Source: Azophilus sp026709365
Lineage (GTDB): Bacteria; Pseudomonadota; Gammaproteobacteria; Pseudomonadales; Azotimanducaceae
Length of the DNA stretch: 64,000 nucleotides
Assembly: GCA_965200175.1 (NCBI GenBank)
Contig: OZ241345.1
Span: 2,294,001 to 2,358,000 of the forward strand
Direction: 5' to 3'
Shown here: positions 27,202-36,952 of the stretch, piece after piece
Layout: the number at the start of each line of letters is the position of its first letter
How positions within the stretch are numbered: the stretch's first letter is position 1
Translations under genes and position numbers: made by a program
The notes under the pieces: generated by a model
The model's database searches: none
The model's input: only the letters and a program-made list of their open reading frames with translations
Told to the model about the DNA's origin: nothing

Positions 27202-29622
27202 ATGTTCCAAAGAAAGCGACCAGCAAAACAGCGACTCATGGCACGGCGGGCGGCGGCAGCCAACAGCAGGCAACGCGGCTCAAAATCGACGGGGCGGGAT
27301 CTGGGGCGCGCCCTAAGGGACTTCCCCAAAAAACCGATCTCGCTGGCCGTCTCCGCCGCCATTTTGGCGCCAGCCCCGATGGTGGTGGCCGCTCAGGAAG
27401 GCGTGCTGGAGGAGATCATCGTCACCGCGTCCCGCCGCGCCCAGGGTGCGCAGGACATTCCCTTCAACGTCTCCGCCCTGTCCGGGGACGAGTTGGCCGA
27501 GTCCGGCATCACCCGACCGGAAGATCTGGCCAAGCGCATCGCCGGCGTCACCGTCATTGACGCCGGCGCCCGCAACCGCAATCCCTTGAGCATCCGCGGC
27601 ATCGGCTCCCCCGGCGCCGGCGCCAGCGACTTCTTCACCACCGAGGCAACCTCCTACTACATCGGCGAAACGCCCATGGAGCATCTCAACCTGCGCATCA
27701 AGGACGTTGACCGCATAGAGGTGCTGCGCGGGCCGCAGGGCACCTTGTACGGCGGCGGCGCCATGGGCGGCACCGTGCGCTACATCATGAACCGCCCCGA
27801 CCCGGAAGCGTTCTCCGCCCGGTTTGCCACCAGCATCTCGGACATTTACGGGGCCAGCGACCTCAGCCAGGACACCGACATCGTGCTCAACATCCCCTTA
27901 AGCGACCGGGTCGCGGTGCGGGCATCAGGCAACTACCTCAATCAGGACGGCTTCCTGGACACCGTCACCTTCCCGGACAAGCTGGCGGCCGGCTTGCCGC
28001 AGATCGACGGCAAGGACCACAACTCGGAGGAGACCTGGATGGGGCGAATCGCCCTGCGCTGGATGGTGAACGACGCTTGGGACGCCGAGATTTCCTATGT
28101 GGCCCAGGACCAGGACGGCCAAGGCCGCCAAGGCTACACCGTCGCTGAGCCGGGCAGCAAGGCGCCCCTCATCAACAAGCGCACCTACACTGGCTTCAAC
28201 GACGAAATCGCCGAGCGCGACATCGGTCTGGCGAGCTTTGACGTGAGCGGCGATCTGGGCTTTGCCGAGCTGACCTTCCACCTGTCCCGCTATGAGGACG
28301 ACTACGAAACCGAAGGCGACATCACTCGCTTCATCGACGGCATTTACGCGGGATTCGGCGTGGATTTATTCGACGACTTCAACGCCTACAACGAAAACGA
28401 AATCACCAGCGAAACCGACACCGTGGAGCTGCGGCTTCAAGCAGCCAGCCCCGCCTTCGATTGGGTGGCCGGCGTGTTCCACACCAGCCAGACCCGTGAA
28501 TGGAATCTGCTTGAGCACACACCCGGAATCAATACGTTGTTCTACGGCGCGGACACCAATGTGCCGCCCAACGACTTCAACCTGGAGGCGGAAGGCGACT
28601 ACTCCCAGTTCGCCGTCTATGCCGAGGGCACCTACCATGTGACGGCGAGCCTCGACCTGACCGTCGGCGTCCGCCACTTCGACATGGACGACGAGATCGA
28701 CATGTTCATCTGGTATCCGATCTACAACGGGCTTGATGACTACGATGATCGCAGTGACCCCTGCCTGACCGATCCCGACAACAACTTCTGCACCGCAGCC
28801 AGTTCCGATGCGGGATTCGACGACCAGATATTCAAGGTCAATCTGTCCTACAAGCTCTCCGAGGACGTTTTGGCCTACTTGACCTACTCCGAAGGCTTCC
28901 GCAGGGGGGGGGCCAATGGCGGCTCCAATGCCCAAGCCGCGCAATCCCCAGCGGCGCAGAAGCTCATTCGGGAGTCGCGCTTCTATGCGCCGGACAGCCT
29001 GAACAACTACGAACTGGGCGTGAAGTCCACCCTCCTGGACGGTCGCATGACCCTCAATGGCGCGGTTTACCTGCTCGAGTGGCAGGATCGGCACGCCATA
29101 GTCAGCACGATACGGGACGACGAGGGCAACGCACAGAGCCTGGTCTTCTCGCAACGGGTGAACGCAGGCGATGCGCAAAGCCTAGGGGCCGAGATGGAAC
29201 TGTCGGCGCTGCTGACCGACACCCTGCGTCTCGACGCCTCGGCCTCCTACAACGAGATTGAGGCGGATGGCGACAGCCCCTACTTCGAGGATGGCGAGAA
29301 GATCTACGGCAAGCCGAAATGGCAGGCGAGCCTGGCGCTGAGTGACAGCCGCCCGATCGGCAGCGGCCTGCAATTGGGCTGGCGCGCCGCCGTGGCTTAC
29401 CGGGACGATGTGCCGACCGGCAACCCCCTGCTGGCCAAGCTGCCCAGCTACGCGCTGCTCGATGCCTCGGTCTCACTGTCGGGCGACGGTTGGATGGCAT
29501 CCCTGTACAGTGAAAACCTCGCCAACGAGCGCTACGAAACCGCCGTCTCCCCCGAGGGCCGCAACATCATCTACACGGGCAGGCCCCGCACCATCGGCGT
29601 GCGCTTGTCCTACGATCTTTAG
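27202..29622 (+). CDS. TonB-dependent outer-membrane receptor
   Basis: About 806 aa and intact. A basic N-terminal extension is followed by a signal core (ISLAVSAAILAPAPMVVAAQ), the TonB box region (VLEEIIVTASRRAQ), the plug (VLRGPQGTLYGGGAMGG) and a full 22-strand-type barrel ending RTIGVRLSYDL. Start ATG 27202 is preferred over the TTG at 27175. The sequence resembles the large receptor family expanded in marine and sphingomonad-like bacteria, which import siderophores, vitamin B12, oligosaccharides or hydrophobic compounds. The substrate cannot be assigned. The adjacent peptidase/amidase operon suggests a peptide-like or conjugated substrate (inference). Confidence 0.9.
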   Translation: MFQRKRPAKQRLMARRAAAANSRQRGSKSTGRDLGRALRDFPKKPISLAVSAAILAPAPMVVAAQEGVLEEIIVTASRRAQGAQDIPFNVSALSGDELAESGITRPEDLAKRIAGVTVIDAGARNRNPLSIRGIGSPGAGASDFFTTEATSYYIGETPMEHLNLRIKDVDRIEVLRGPQGTLYGGGAMGGTVRYIMNRPDPEAFSARFATSISDIYGASDLSQDTDIVLNIPLSDRVAVRASGNYLNQDGFLDTVTFPDKLAAGLPQIDGKDHNSEETWMGRIALRWMVNDAWDAEISYVAQDQDGQGRQGYTVAEPGSKAPLINKRTYTGFNDEIAERDIGLASFDVSGDLGFAELTFHLSRYEDDYETEGDITRFIDGIYAGFGVDLFDDFNAYNENEITSETDTVELRLQAASPAFDWVAGVFHTSQTREWNLLEHTPGINTLFYGADTNVPPNDFNLEAEGDYSQFAVYAEGTYHVTASLDLTVGVRHFDMDDEIDMFIWYPIYNGLDDYDDRSDPCLTDPDNNFCTAASSDAGFDDQIFKVNLSYKLSEDVLAYLTYSEGFRRGGANGGSNAQAAQSPAAQKLIRESRFYAPDSLNNYELGVKSTLLDGRMTLNGAVYLLEWQDRHAIVSTIRDDEGNAQSLVFSQRVNAGDAQSLGAEMELSALLTDTLRLDASASYNEIEADGDSPYFEDGEKIYGKPKWQASLALSDSRPIGSGLQLGWRAAVAYRDDVPTGNPLLAKLPSYALLDASVSLSGDGWMASLYSENLANERYETAVSPEGRNIIYTGRPRTIGVRLSYDL

Positions 29623-29634
29623 GCCGAGAGGCTT

Positions 29635-31215
29635 CTAGATGACAATACCAGCGGCGGCCAAGATGTCGCGCATCGGCGTCAACTGATCCTCGTAACGGCG
29701 CCACTTGTCCACGGAAGTGGCGTAAACCGGCTCCCGCACCTGGGCGGTGCTGGCGGTGCCCACGGCTTGCTTGAGGCGCCAATACTCCAGGCACTGGGAC
29801 TGCCACTCAAGGCCGAGGAACGCCAGCGCCCGCCGCATCTCCGCGCCGGTGTCGGCCACCAGCCGCTCATAGGAGACGGTGCCTATGCGGCCCGGGAAAC
29901 AGGCCTCCCAATGCGCCATCAGCTCCCGGTACAGCAGGTAGTAGCCGGCCATTTCCTCCTGGGTGTAGGAATAGGCGCAGGCGCTGCGGCCGAACAGCTG
30001 CTTGTAGTTGGCGTAGCAGGTGTCCATGGGCTCGCGCGTCATGTGCAGGATCTTCGCCTTCGGCAGCGCCCGGGCGATGGCCCCCAAGTAGAGAAAGTTG
30101 TTGGGCATCTTGTCGATGAAGCGCGGCCTGTGCCCGGTGCGCGGGCGGGTGCTGGCCACGTAGTCGCCGCCGAGCCGGGCGAAGTCCAGTTGGGCGCCGA
30201 AGGTTATCGCCGCCTGGGGCGTCAGCCGTTCGATGCGCGGCCGCGCCTGGGCCAGCCAGGCGGCGAAGAAGTTGCGCAGCTCGCCGGCGGCGAACACCTC
30301 GCTGTGGGCGCCCAGAATCTGCTCCAGCAAGGTGGTGCCGGTGCGGGGCATGCCGAGTATGAAGATCGGCTCCTCGCTGTCCGAACCGACGACTTCGGCT
30401 TGGCAGAAGGCCGGGCTGAAGACGTGGCGAATTTCGGCCAGCAGGCGGCGGTCCTGCTCCAGGCTGTACTTCAATTGGTCGCGCTTGCGCTGCATGCCCG
30501 CCGCCAAGTGGACGAAGCTCTCGGCGTGCTCGCCAATGTCCTCCAACTCTTTGGCCAGAGCCAGATTGAGGTGGATGCCGCCCTCCGGGCGTTCGCCGTG
30601 GCTTTGCAGCTGGGTGCGCAGCAGGCTGAGATGGTTGTTCCTGCGCGTTTGCCTTCTCATCTGCGACAGCGACCAGTAGCCGTGGAATTGGGTCGGCGCC
30701 ATGCGCAACGCCTGCAGGTGCACCGCCTCAGCCTCCTCGGTCTCGTGGCAGAAATTGAGCATGCCGGCCAGATTGAACAGGTTGCGGACGCTGTCCGGGC
30801 GCAGCTCCCGCACCCGGCGAAACGCCCTGACCGCTTGGGCGTACTCGTTCAGTTCGCCATAAACCACGCCGATGGCATCCCAGACCTCCGGATTGCGCGA
30901 CTCCAGCTCCTCCGACCGCTTGGCCGTCTCCAAGGCCTCCCGATGCCGGCCCTGGCCGACGAGGCAGCGCCCCAGCAAGGACAGGCTTTCGGCATGGCGC
31001 GCCTCGATCGCCAGCGCCCTGCGCAGGGGCGCCTCCGCCTGCCATCGCTTGCGCAGCCGCATCAGGCAGTAGCCTTCATAGTAATGGGCATTGGGATTGC
31101 CGGGCTGACGCGCGGCGTACTTGCGGGCCGCCACCAAGGCGGCGTCAAACTGCTTGTTGGCGATGCGCTGGCGCAGAGCGCGAAGGTGGCGCTCGGCGGC
31201 GGCAGGCTCGGTCAC
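29635..31215 (-). CDS. TPR-containing sulfotransferase-family protein
   Basis: A 526-aa protein. Residues about 1-240 form tetratricopeptide repeats (for example AHYYEGYCLMRLRKRWQAEA). The C-terminal domain is a PAPS-dependent sulfotransferase fold. The 5'-phosphosulfate loop is FILGMPRTGTTLLEQIL, and the 3'-phosphate-binding segment is MTREPMDTCYANYKQLFG. It resembles the TPR-sulfotransferase proteins common in marine proteobacteria and related to tyrosylprotein sulfotransferases. The acceptor is unknown. It is the last gene of the MFS-peptidase-amidase-M20 operon, with its start overlapping the M20 stop by 4 bp. Confidence 0.88.
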   Translation of the reverse strand: MTEPAAAERHLRALRQRIANKQFDAALVAARKYAARQPGNPNAHYYEGYCLMRLRKRWQAEAPLRRALAIEARHAESLSLLGRCLVGQGRHREALETAKRSEELESRNPEVWDAIGVVYGELNEYAQAVRAFRRVRELRPDSVRNLFNLAGMLNFCHETEEAEAVHLQALRMAPTQFHGYWSLSQMRRQTRRNNHLSLLRTQLQSHGERPEGGIHLNLALAKELEDIGEHAESFVHLAAGMQRKRDQLKYSLEQDRRLLAEIRHVFSPAFCQAEVVGSDSEEPIFILGMPRTGTTLLEQILGAHSEVFAAGELRNFFAAWLAQARPRIERLTPQAAITFGAQLDFARLGGDYVASTRPRTGHRPRFIDKMPNNFLYLGAIARALPKAKILHMTREPMDTCYANYKQLFGRSACAYSYTQEEMAGYYLLYRELMAHWEACFPGRIGTVSYERLVADTGAEMRRALAFLGLEWQSQCLEYWRLKQAVGTASTAQVREPVYATSVDKWRRYEDQLTPMRDILAAAGIVI

Positions 31216-32501
31216 GGCGCCCGCTCCTGGAGATAGGCGAAGGCCAGCTCCGTCATGGCGATGACCCCGTCGCGCAGGGCGCGCTCGTCGATCCGGAAGC
31301 GGGGCGAGTGGTTGACGTGCACCTCATCCCATTCCGGGGAGGCAATGCCGAGGTAGAAGTAGAAGCCGGGAATGCGCTGGGCGAAGAAGCCGAAGTCCTC
31401 GGCGCCGGTCACCGGCGGGTAGGTGTAAACCCGCTGCGCCCCGAAGTTGCGGCGCAGCACGGCCACCATCTCCTCGGTAAGGGCGGCGTCGTTTACGGTC
31501 ACCGGATAGCCCGCCTGCAGGTCGATGCGCACCTCGGCCTGGGCGCCGGCAGCGCTGGCAATGGCGGTGGCGGTGCGGCGCACCTGCTGGTGGATGCGGC
31601 CGCGCACTTTGGCGTCCAAGGTGCGGATAGTGCCCTCAAGCACCACCTCATCCGGGATCACGTTGCCCCGGTTGCCGCCGCGCAGGGCGCCGATGGTCAC
31701 CACCGCCGGCGAGGCCACCAGGTCGGTTTGACGGCTGACCACCGTTTGCAGGCCGAGGATGACCTGTGCGGCAACCACCACGGGATCCACGCCAAACCAA
31801 GGCGTGGCGCCGTGGACGCCCTCGCCGCGCACGGTGATGGTCAACGGGTCGGCGCTGGCCAAGGCGGCACCCGGCGTGTAGGTGAAGTGGCCGAGCGGGT
31901 CCGGCGCCACATGCAGCGCCAGGATGGCCTCAGGCGCCGGATCATCCAGCACGCCCTCCTGGATCATTTGCCAAGCGCCGCCGGTCTCCCCGGGCGGTAC
32001 GCCCTCCTCCGCCGGCTGAAAGATCAGCACCACCGTGCCGGGCAGCTGATCGCGCAGGTCGGCGAACAGCCGTGCCGCGCCCATCAGAATGGCCGTGTGG
32101 GCATCGTGGCCGCAGGCGTGCATGACGCCGACGGTCTCGCCTCTCCACTCGGCCTGCACGGTCGATGCGTAGGGCAGGCCGGTCAGCTCGGTGATGGGCA
32201 GCGCATCCATGTCGGCCCGCAGCGCAATCACCGGCCCCGGCCGGCCGCCGCGCAGCACGCCCACCACGCCGGTGTGCGCGACCTGGGTGCGCAGGTCATA
32301 GCCGAGGGACTTAAGATGCCGGGCCACGATGGCGGCGGTGCGAAACTCGCGATTGCCCAACTCCGGATGGCGGTGGAAGTCGCGCCGCCAACGAATCACC
32401 TCGGGTTCGATGGCGGCCGCCCGCTCGGCGATCAGCGCCGACGGGGCGCCGTGCGCCGAACCGCCGAGCAACGCCAGGCACAGCGCCAGCGGGACGATCA
32501 T
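31212..32501 (-). CDS. M20 amidohydrolase, exported (hippurate/N-acyl-amino-acid hydrolase type)
   Basis: About 429 aa from ATG 32501, which gives a clean signal peptide (MIVPLALCLALLGGSAHGA). The M20D pattern is present: RRDFHRHPELG, ADMDALPITE, HACGHDAHTAILMGAA with metal ligands, QPAEEG with the catalytic Glu, and a lid domain containing the dimerisation segment. The C-terminal metal-binding HVNHSPRF is also present. Such enzymes remove acyl or amide groups from N-acyl amino acids; the signal places this one in the periplasm. It starts 12 bp after the amidase stop. Confidence 0.9.
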   Translation of the reverse strand: MIVPLALCLALLGGSAHGAPSALIAERAAAIEPEVIRWRRDFHRHPELGNREFRTAAIVARHLKSLGYDLRTQVAHTGVVGVLRGGRPGPVIALRADMDALPITELTGLPYASTVQAEWRGETVGVMHACGHDAHTAILMGAARLFADLRDQLPGTVVLIFQPAEEGVPPGETGGAWQMIQEGVLDDPAPEAILALHVAPDPLGHFTYTPGAALASADPLTITVRGEGVHGATPWFGVDPVVVAAQVILGLQTVVSRQTDLVASPAVVTIGALRGGNRGNVIPDEVVLEGTIRTLDAKVRGRIHQQVRRTATAIASAAGAQAEVRIDLQAGYPVTVNDAALTEEMVAVLRRNFGAQRVYTYPPVTGAEDFGFFAQRIPGFYFYLGIASPEWDEVHVNHSPRFRIDERALRDGVIAMTELAFAYLQERAP

Positions 32502-32512
32502 GCGGGCAGCGA

Positions 32513-33955
32513 TCACGGCAGATCCGGACGACGCTCGGCGCCGAACCAAGACGGCAGCGCTGCTTCAACGGCTGCGGCCAAGGCCAGCAGCCGCCGGTCG
32601 CGATAGGGCGCGCCCACCAATTGCATGCCCGTGGGCACGCCTTCGGCGCTCAACCCGGTGGGCATCGCCAGCACCGGGCAGCGGCCCACCGCGTTGAAGG
32701 CATAGGTCATGAACCACCCCTTGTTGGCATCCACCGGCTTGCCGTTGATCAGGCATTGATCCCGGCTGTAGTCGAAGTCGGCGGCAATTTCCGGGCTGGC
32801 GACCGTGGGGCAAACAAAGGCATCGACGCGCTCCAGCACCGGCCCGAGCTGCATCCAGATGCGGTTGGCGCATTCGTTGGCCCAGCGGACCTGCTCCGGC
32901 GTGACCTCGCCGGGGTGCGCCAAGTGCCAGCGCGTGTAGTCGCAGAGCTGGTCGCCGCACTCCGCCGAACCGTAGGCCTGCCGCAGCAGGGCGCCCATGA
33001 GAAAGCCCTGATGGGTGCGCGCCATCTCAACGACCCAGTCGCCCAATTGCATCTCCACCTCCACGAGCTCAGCACCGGCAGCCGCCAACCGCTCGAGCGT
33101 CTCCAGGGTGTTGGCCCGCACGCAGGGGGCGAGTTCGTAGAAGCCCATGTCCAGAGAGTAGCCTAGGACAACGCCCTGCAGGTCGGCCAGGGGCTCGGCA
33201 GGGGGGTCCGGCGGCAACTGAGAGCTGAGGTCCGCCGCATGCGGCCCAGCCACGCACTTGTAGGCCAGCGAGAGGTCCGGAACCTGGCGCGCCATGAGGC
33301 CGTGGTGGCAGTAGGGATCCATGTTGTAGGGGAATATCTCCGGCATGCGTCCGTGGCTGGCCTTGAACCCAATCAAGCCGCATTGGCTGGCGGGAATGCG
33401 CACGGAGCCGCCCAAGTCGGTGCCGTTGGACAGCGTGGCCATGCCGGCCGCCAGCGCCGCCGCGCCGCCGCCGGTCGAGCCGCCGGGCGTAAACGCCCTA
33501 TTCCACGGGTTGCGGGTGACCCCCCAAAGGCGGGACCAGGTGTAGGCGGCCACCGAGAACTCCGGCGTGCAGGTCCGTTGATGAATGATGGCGCCGGCCG
33601 CCAGCAGCCGCTCCGGCACCGGATCGGTGGCGGTGGCCACCGCATCGCGCAGCAACAGGGAGCCGTTGGTGGTCACTTGGCCGCGGACGTAGGTCTCGTC
33701 CTTGATGGCGCAGGTGATGCCCTCCAGCGGCCGGGCCCGACCTTGGGCGTAGGCCCGTTCCGCAGCCTTAGCGGCCAGCAGCGCCTCCTCGTCGAAGGTG
33801 AAGGCGAGCGCGTTGATTTCCCGGTTCACCGCTTCACGGCGGGCAATCTGCGCCTGCAGCACGTCCACTGGCGATAGTTCGCGGCGGCGAAACGCGGCCA
33901 CCAACTCAGTCGCGGAAGCGTAGCAAAGATCATCCAGCGCCATGGTCCCACTCAT
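32513..33955 (-). CDS. Amidase, amidase-signature family
   Basis: About 480 aa from ATG 33955 (MSGTMALDD), overlapping the upstream peptidase stop by 26 bp. ATG 33943 is an alternative. The Ser-cisSer-Lys triad is visible: Lys in ITCAIKDETYV, cis-Ser in PGGSTGGGAAALAAGM, and nucleophile Ser in GTDLGGSVRIPASQCG. The enzyme hydrolyses carboxamides. No signal peptide is seen, so it is likely cytoplasmic, acting on amides delivered by the MFS transporter of the same operon. It is not GatA: no gatB or gatC is nearby, and the C terminus differs. Confidence 0.9.
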   Translation of the reverse strand: MSGTMALDDLCYASATELVAAFRRRELSPVDVLQAQIARREAVNREINALAFTFDEEALLAAKAAERAYAQGRARPLEGITCAIKDETYVRGQVTTNGSLLLRDAVATATDPVPERLLAAGAIIHQRTCTPEFSVAAYTWSRLWGVTRNPWNRAFTPGGSTGGGAAALAAGMATLSNGTDLGGSVRIPASQCGLIGFKASHGRMPEIFPYNMDPYCHHGLMARQVPDLSLAYKCVAGPHAADLSSQLPPDPPAEPLADLQGVVLGYSLDMGFYELAPCVRANTLETLERLAAAGAELVEVEMQLGDWVVEMARTHQGFLMGALLRQAYGSAECGDQLCDYTRWHLAHPGEVTPEQVRWANECANRIWMQLGPVLERVDAFVCPTVASPEIAADFDYSRDQCLINGKPVDANKGWFMTYAFNAVGRCPVLAMPTGLSAEGVPTGMQLVGAPYRDRRLLALAAAVEAALPSWFGAERRPDLP

Positions 33956-35630
33956 CAAGCGGTTGGATTCGATCCGTTGGCACACTCTTGGGCGGCAGCC
34001 CCGCCGCATCAGCGCCCGCACCCTCCGCCGGGCTTTGGGTGCGGTAGAACCACTCCTGCCAGAATGAATCCAGGTCGGCGCCGCTGGCGGCGGCCATGGC
34101 GCGGAAGAAGTCCGTCGCCGTGGCGCGCTTGAACCGCCAGGCCTTGGCGTAGTGGGCCAGCGCGGCATCGAAGCGGGCCGGCCCCAGCACGTCCCGGCGC
34201 AGCACGTTGAGGACCGCAGCGGCGTAGTCGTAGGCGTTGTCGATGCGATGGGTCAGTTCGTCCGCCGGAGTCATCAACGGTTGCTGGTGCGGTTGGCCCC
34301 GGTAGCGCGAGAGATTGTCCGGGTCGCCGTAGATGACCAGAAAGTCCTCATCCCACGCCTTCTCCACATGGTGCTCGACGAAGCACACCAACCCCTCGTC
34401 CATCCAGGCGTAGGCGCGTTCGTTGGAGTTGACGCTCATCGGAAACCAGTTGTGGCCGACCTCGTGGATGATGCCGCCGATCATGTCCCAGCGCGCGACG
34501 TCCCCATGGCCGCGCTCGGCGTTGGTGCCGAGCATCGGGTACTCCATCCCAAGGCCGCCCACGTTGACCATCGAGGCCACTGGCCAAGGATAGGGAAACA
34601 GCCGGGTGCTGAACTCCCTTAGGGTGTGGGCGATGGCATCGAGGCCGAAGGGTTCCCAAAGGTGCTGCCCCGCAGCCGGATAGAACGCCTGGGCAAGCAC
34701 CCGGCGGTCGCCGAGGACGACGCTGGAGGCGTCCCAGTACAGCGCTGCGGAACTGACGAAAGCAAAGTCGCGCACGCGCTCGGCGCGAAACGTCCATCGC
34801 TTGCTGCCGCCGCCCTTGCGGCCCGGCGCGCTGATGCGTTGCGCTGTGCCGGATTGGGCGAGCTGCAGACGCTGCCGCTCCTCGGCGGTCAGCACCGCCT
34901 CGGCGTTGGTCAACTCGCCGGTGGCCGCCACCACATGGCTGGCGGGCACGGTGACGGCGACCTGATAGTCGCCGAACTCCAGCGAGAACTCCCCTTGGCC
35001 GAGAAAGGGGGCCAGATGCCAACCGTCATCGTGAAACACCGCTGGCCGCGGATACCACTGGGCGGCCAGAAAGATGCGGCCGCCGTCCGCAAGCCGCTCG
35101 TATCCGGAGCGCGCCCGAATCCGATTGCGGTCCAGCAGGTTGAGCTGCCAGCGCAGCCGCAGCTGAACGCTGTCGCCCGGCGCCAGCGCTTCCGGCAGGC
35201 GCAGCTTGGCGTAGGTGTCGCGCACCTCGAAGGCGATCGGGTTGCCCTGCCGATCCCAAATGCGCAGCGCGCGAATCCCCGGCGCGGCCTCGCGCAGGTA
35301 GGCGCGGGCCGTCTCATCGATTGCCGGCCCGAGGCGCCGCATGGACAGGGAGTCGGCGCGAAAGCGGTTTTGGTCCAATTGCAGCCAGATTTCAGGCAGC
35401 GCCGCCGGGGCGCGGTTGTGGTAGCGCATCAGGGCACTGCCCGCCAGGCGTCCGCTGACGGGATCGAGCGCGACTTCCATGTCGAAGTCCACCTGCTGCT
35501 GCCAGTAGTCAGGGCCCGGCGTGCCGTCGTCGCTCCTGACCTGAGCGGGCGCCGCGGCCGGTGCGGCGGCCAGCAGCAGCGCCAGCAGCTTCCCGTGCCG
35601 CGGGCGCGCCATGCGGCTCAACCGGTCCAT
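33930..35630 (-). CDS. M1-family zinc aminopeptidase, exported
   Basis: About 566 aa. An N-terminal signal (LLALLLAAAPAAAPAQ) is followed by a beta-domain and a gluzincin catalytic domain: HEVGHNWFPMSVNSNERAYAW-like HExxH-x18-E with substrate motif GGLGMEYPML in place of GAMEN. The loss of the exact GAMEN pattern is typical of the divergent secreted M1 branch. It probably cleaves N-terminal residues from peptides in the periplasm. Start ATG 35630 lies 17 bp after the MFS stop; ATG 35612 is possible. Confidence 0.88.
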   Translation of the reverse strand: MDRLSRMARPRHGKLLALLLAAAPAAAPAQVRSDDGTPGPDYWQQQVDFDMEVALDPVSGRLAGSALMRYHNRAPAALPEIWLQLDQNRFRADSLSMRRLGPAIDETARAYLREAAPGIRALRIWDRQGNPIAFEVRDTYAKLRLPEALAPGDSVQLRLRWQLNLLDRNRIRARSGYERLADGGRIFLAAQWYPRPAVFHDDGWHLAPFLGQGEFSLEFGDYQVAVTVPASHVVAATGELTNAEAVLTAEERQRLQLAQSGTAQRISAPGRKGGGSKRWTFRAERVRDFAFVSSAALYWDASSVVLGDRRVLAQAFYPAAGQHLWEPFGLDAIAHTLREFSTRLFPYPWPVASMVNVGGLGMEYPMLGTNAERGHGDVARWDMIGGIIHEVGHNWFPMSVNSNERAYAWMDEGLVCFVEHHVEKAWDEDFLVIYGDPDNLSRYRGQPHQQPLMTPADELTHRIDNAYDYAAAVLNVLRRDVLGPARFDAALAHYAKAWRFKRATATDFFRAMAAASGADLDSFWQEWFYRTQSPAEGAGADAAGLPPKSVPTDRIQPLDEWDHGAG

Positions 35631-35646
35631 CAACGTCTTAAGCCGC

Positions 35647-36834
35647 TCAAGCCGCGGCCTTCGCCCGCTGATCGACCAGCAGCACAAGCCCCACGCCAAC
35701 CAGGGCGCACCCGGCCCCCAGCCACAGCACCGGCTGGTAGTTGCCGTTGACGATCCAGAAGGCCGCCATGGGCGGGCCGATGATTTCGCCGATCTTGAAC
35801 GCCGGGGAGCACAGCACGATGAAACGGCCGGATCCGTCCACCGCGTTGAAGGTGGCCATCAACGGCGGCAGCACGAAGCTCCAGAAGAACTGGAAGGCGA
35901 CGGTGGTCGCAAGATACATCCAAAGGGCGTTGCCGACGGTCATCAGGCCGAGGCCTAGGAAGGCGGCGAGCATCGCCGCCAGCGCCAGCGTCATGGTGAA
36001 GCTGCGGCCCATGCGCCGACTCACCGGAGGTGCGGCCAGCGAACCCAGAATGCTGATCAAATAGCCCCAACCGATGACCTCGCCCACCTGAACCGACGGC
36101 AGGCCGACCGCGACGCCCATGCGCTCCATGTAGGCCCAGACGGCGGAAATGGCGACGTAGAGAACCACCGTGCCGGAGAAGGCCGCGGCGGCCGGTGCGC
36201 CGATGTCGGCCAGCGCCAGTTTGGCGCCCTCCCGGCTCGGCGCGCCGCGGTTCGGGAGGCCCCAGGCGCTCAGCAGGCCGGCCAGCAGCAGCCAAGCGTT
36301 GAGGTAAAGGAAGAAGGCGTTCAGGCCATGGTCCGCCAACAGGCCCGGCAAGGCCTCAAAGCCGATGAAGCCAAAGGCCACTTGGGCCGCAACCATCAAG
36401 CCGAAGGACCAATCCGGGTCTTGGGTGTCGCCAAGCGCGGCGAGGGCCACCGCATAAGCGGCCCCGCAACCCAAGCCGGCCAGCACCCGCAAGCCGTAGA
36501 GCGGGGCGAAGTCGCCGCTGAGCATGCTGCCGAAGTTGCCGAGCAGAAACAGCAGCAGGCCCAACAGCACCGTCCGGCGCCAGGGCCAGCGGCGCACCCA
36601 GGCAACCGCGCTGGTGCTGGTGACGAAAATGCCCACCATGTCCGCCGAGGCCAGAAACCCCACCTGCTGGGCGCTGAGGTCGAGCCGCTCGCTCAACTGG
36701 CCCACCCACAGCGGCAGCAGCGTCAGCATCGCCGTGCCCATCATGGCCACCGCCAAAAGGGCCATCAGCGCAGGCAGCCGCTGAACATCGCGCGCCATGG
36801 CGTTGATGGCACTCGGATCCTCAGTTGAGTGCAT
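35647..36834 (-). CDS. MFS transporter
   Basis: A 395-aa, 12-helix major facilitator protein. The loop 2-3 region is degenerate (FLASADMVGIFVTSTSAVAW), so this is not a classic sugar-porter sequence. It is the first gene of a five-gene minus-strand operon with M1 peptidase, amidase, M20 hydrolase and sulfotransferase. It most likely imports a peptide, amide or breakdown product. The divergent LysR gene sits 118 bp away. Confidence 0.85.
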   Translation of the reverse strand: MHSTEDPSAINAMARDVQRLPALMALLAVAMMGTAMLTLLPLWVGQLSERLDLSAQQVGFLASADMVGIFVTSTSAVAWVRRWPWRRTVLLGLLLFLLGNFGSMLSGDFAPLYGLRVLAGLGCGAAYAVALAALGDTQDPDWSFGLMVAAQVAFGFIGFEALPGLLADHGLNAFFLYLNAWLLLAGLLSAWGLPNRGAPSREGAKLALADIGAPAAAAFSGTVVLYVAISAVWAYMERMGVAVGLPSVQVGEVIGWGYLISILGSLAAPPVSRRMGRSFTMTLALAAMLAAFLGLGLMTVGNALWMYLATTVAFQFFWSFVLPPLMATFNAVDGSGRFIVLCSPAFKIGEIIGPPMAAFWIVNGNYQPVLWLGAGCALVGVGLVLLVDQRAKAAA

Positions 36835-36952
36835 GGGCTTTGGGGCGTTGGGGGGTTAACGGCTTGCTTGCTGTTGGATTCTACTGCCCCGTGCTGTAAA
36901 AGATAGTTATGAAATATCGGGTTGGCCTATACCCTGACGATGCCCGGCTGCC
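36835..36952. promoter_or_regulatory. Divergent promoter region with a LysR-type box
   Basis: The 118-bp gap between the MFS operon and the LysR gene holds the only AT-rich stretch nearby. ATA-GTTATGAAA-TAT at 36903-36917 fits the T-N11-A LysR binding consensus (36904-36916). This suggests the regulator controls both itself and the operon. Confidence 0.5.
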
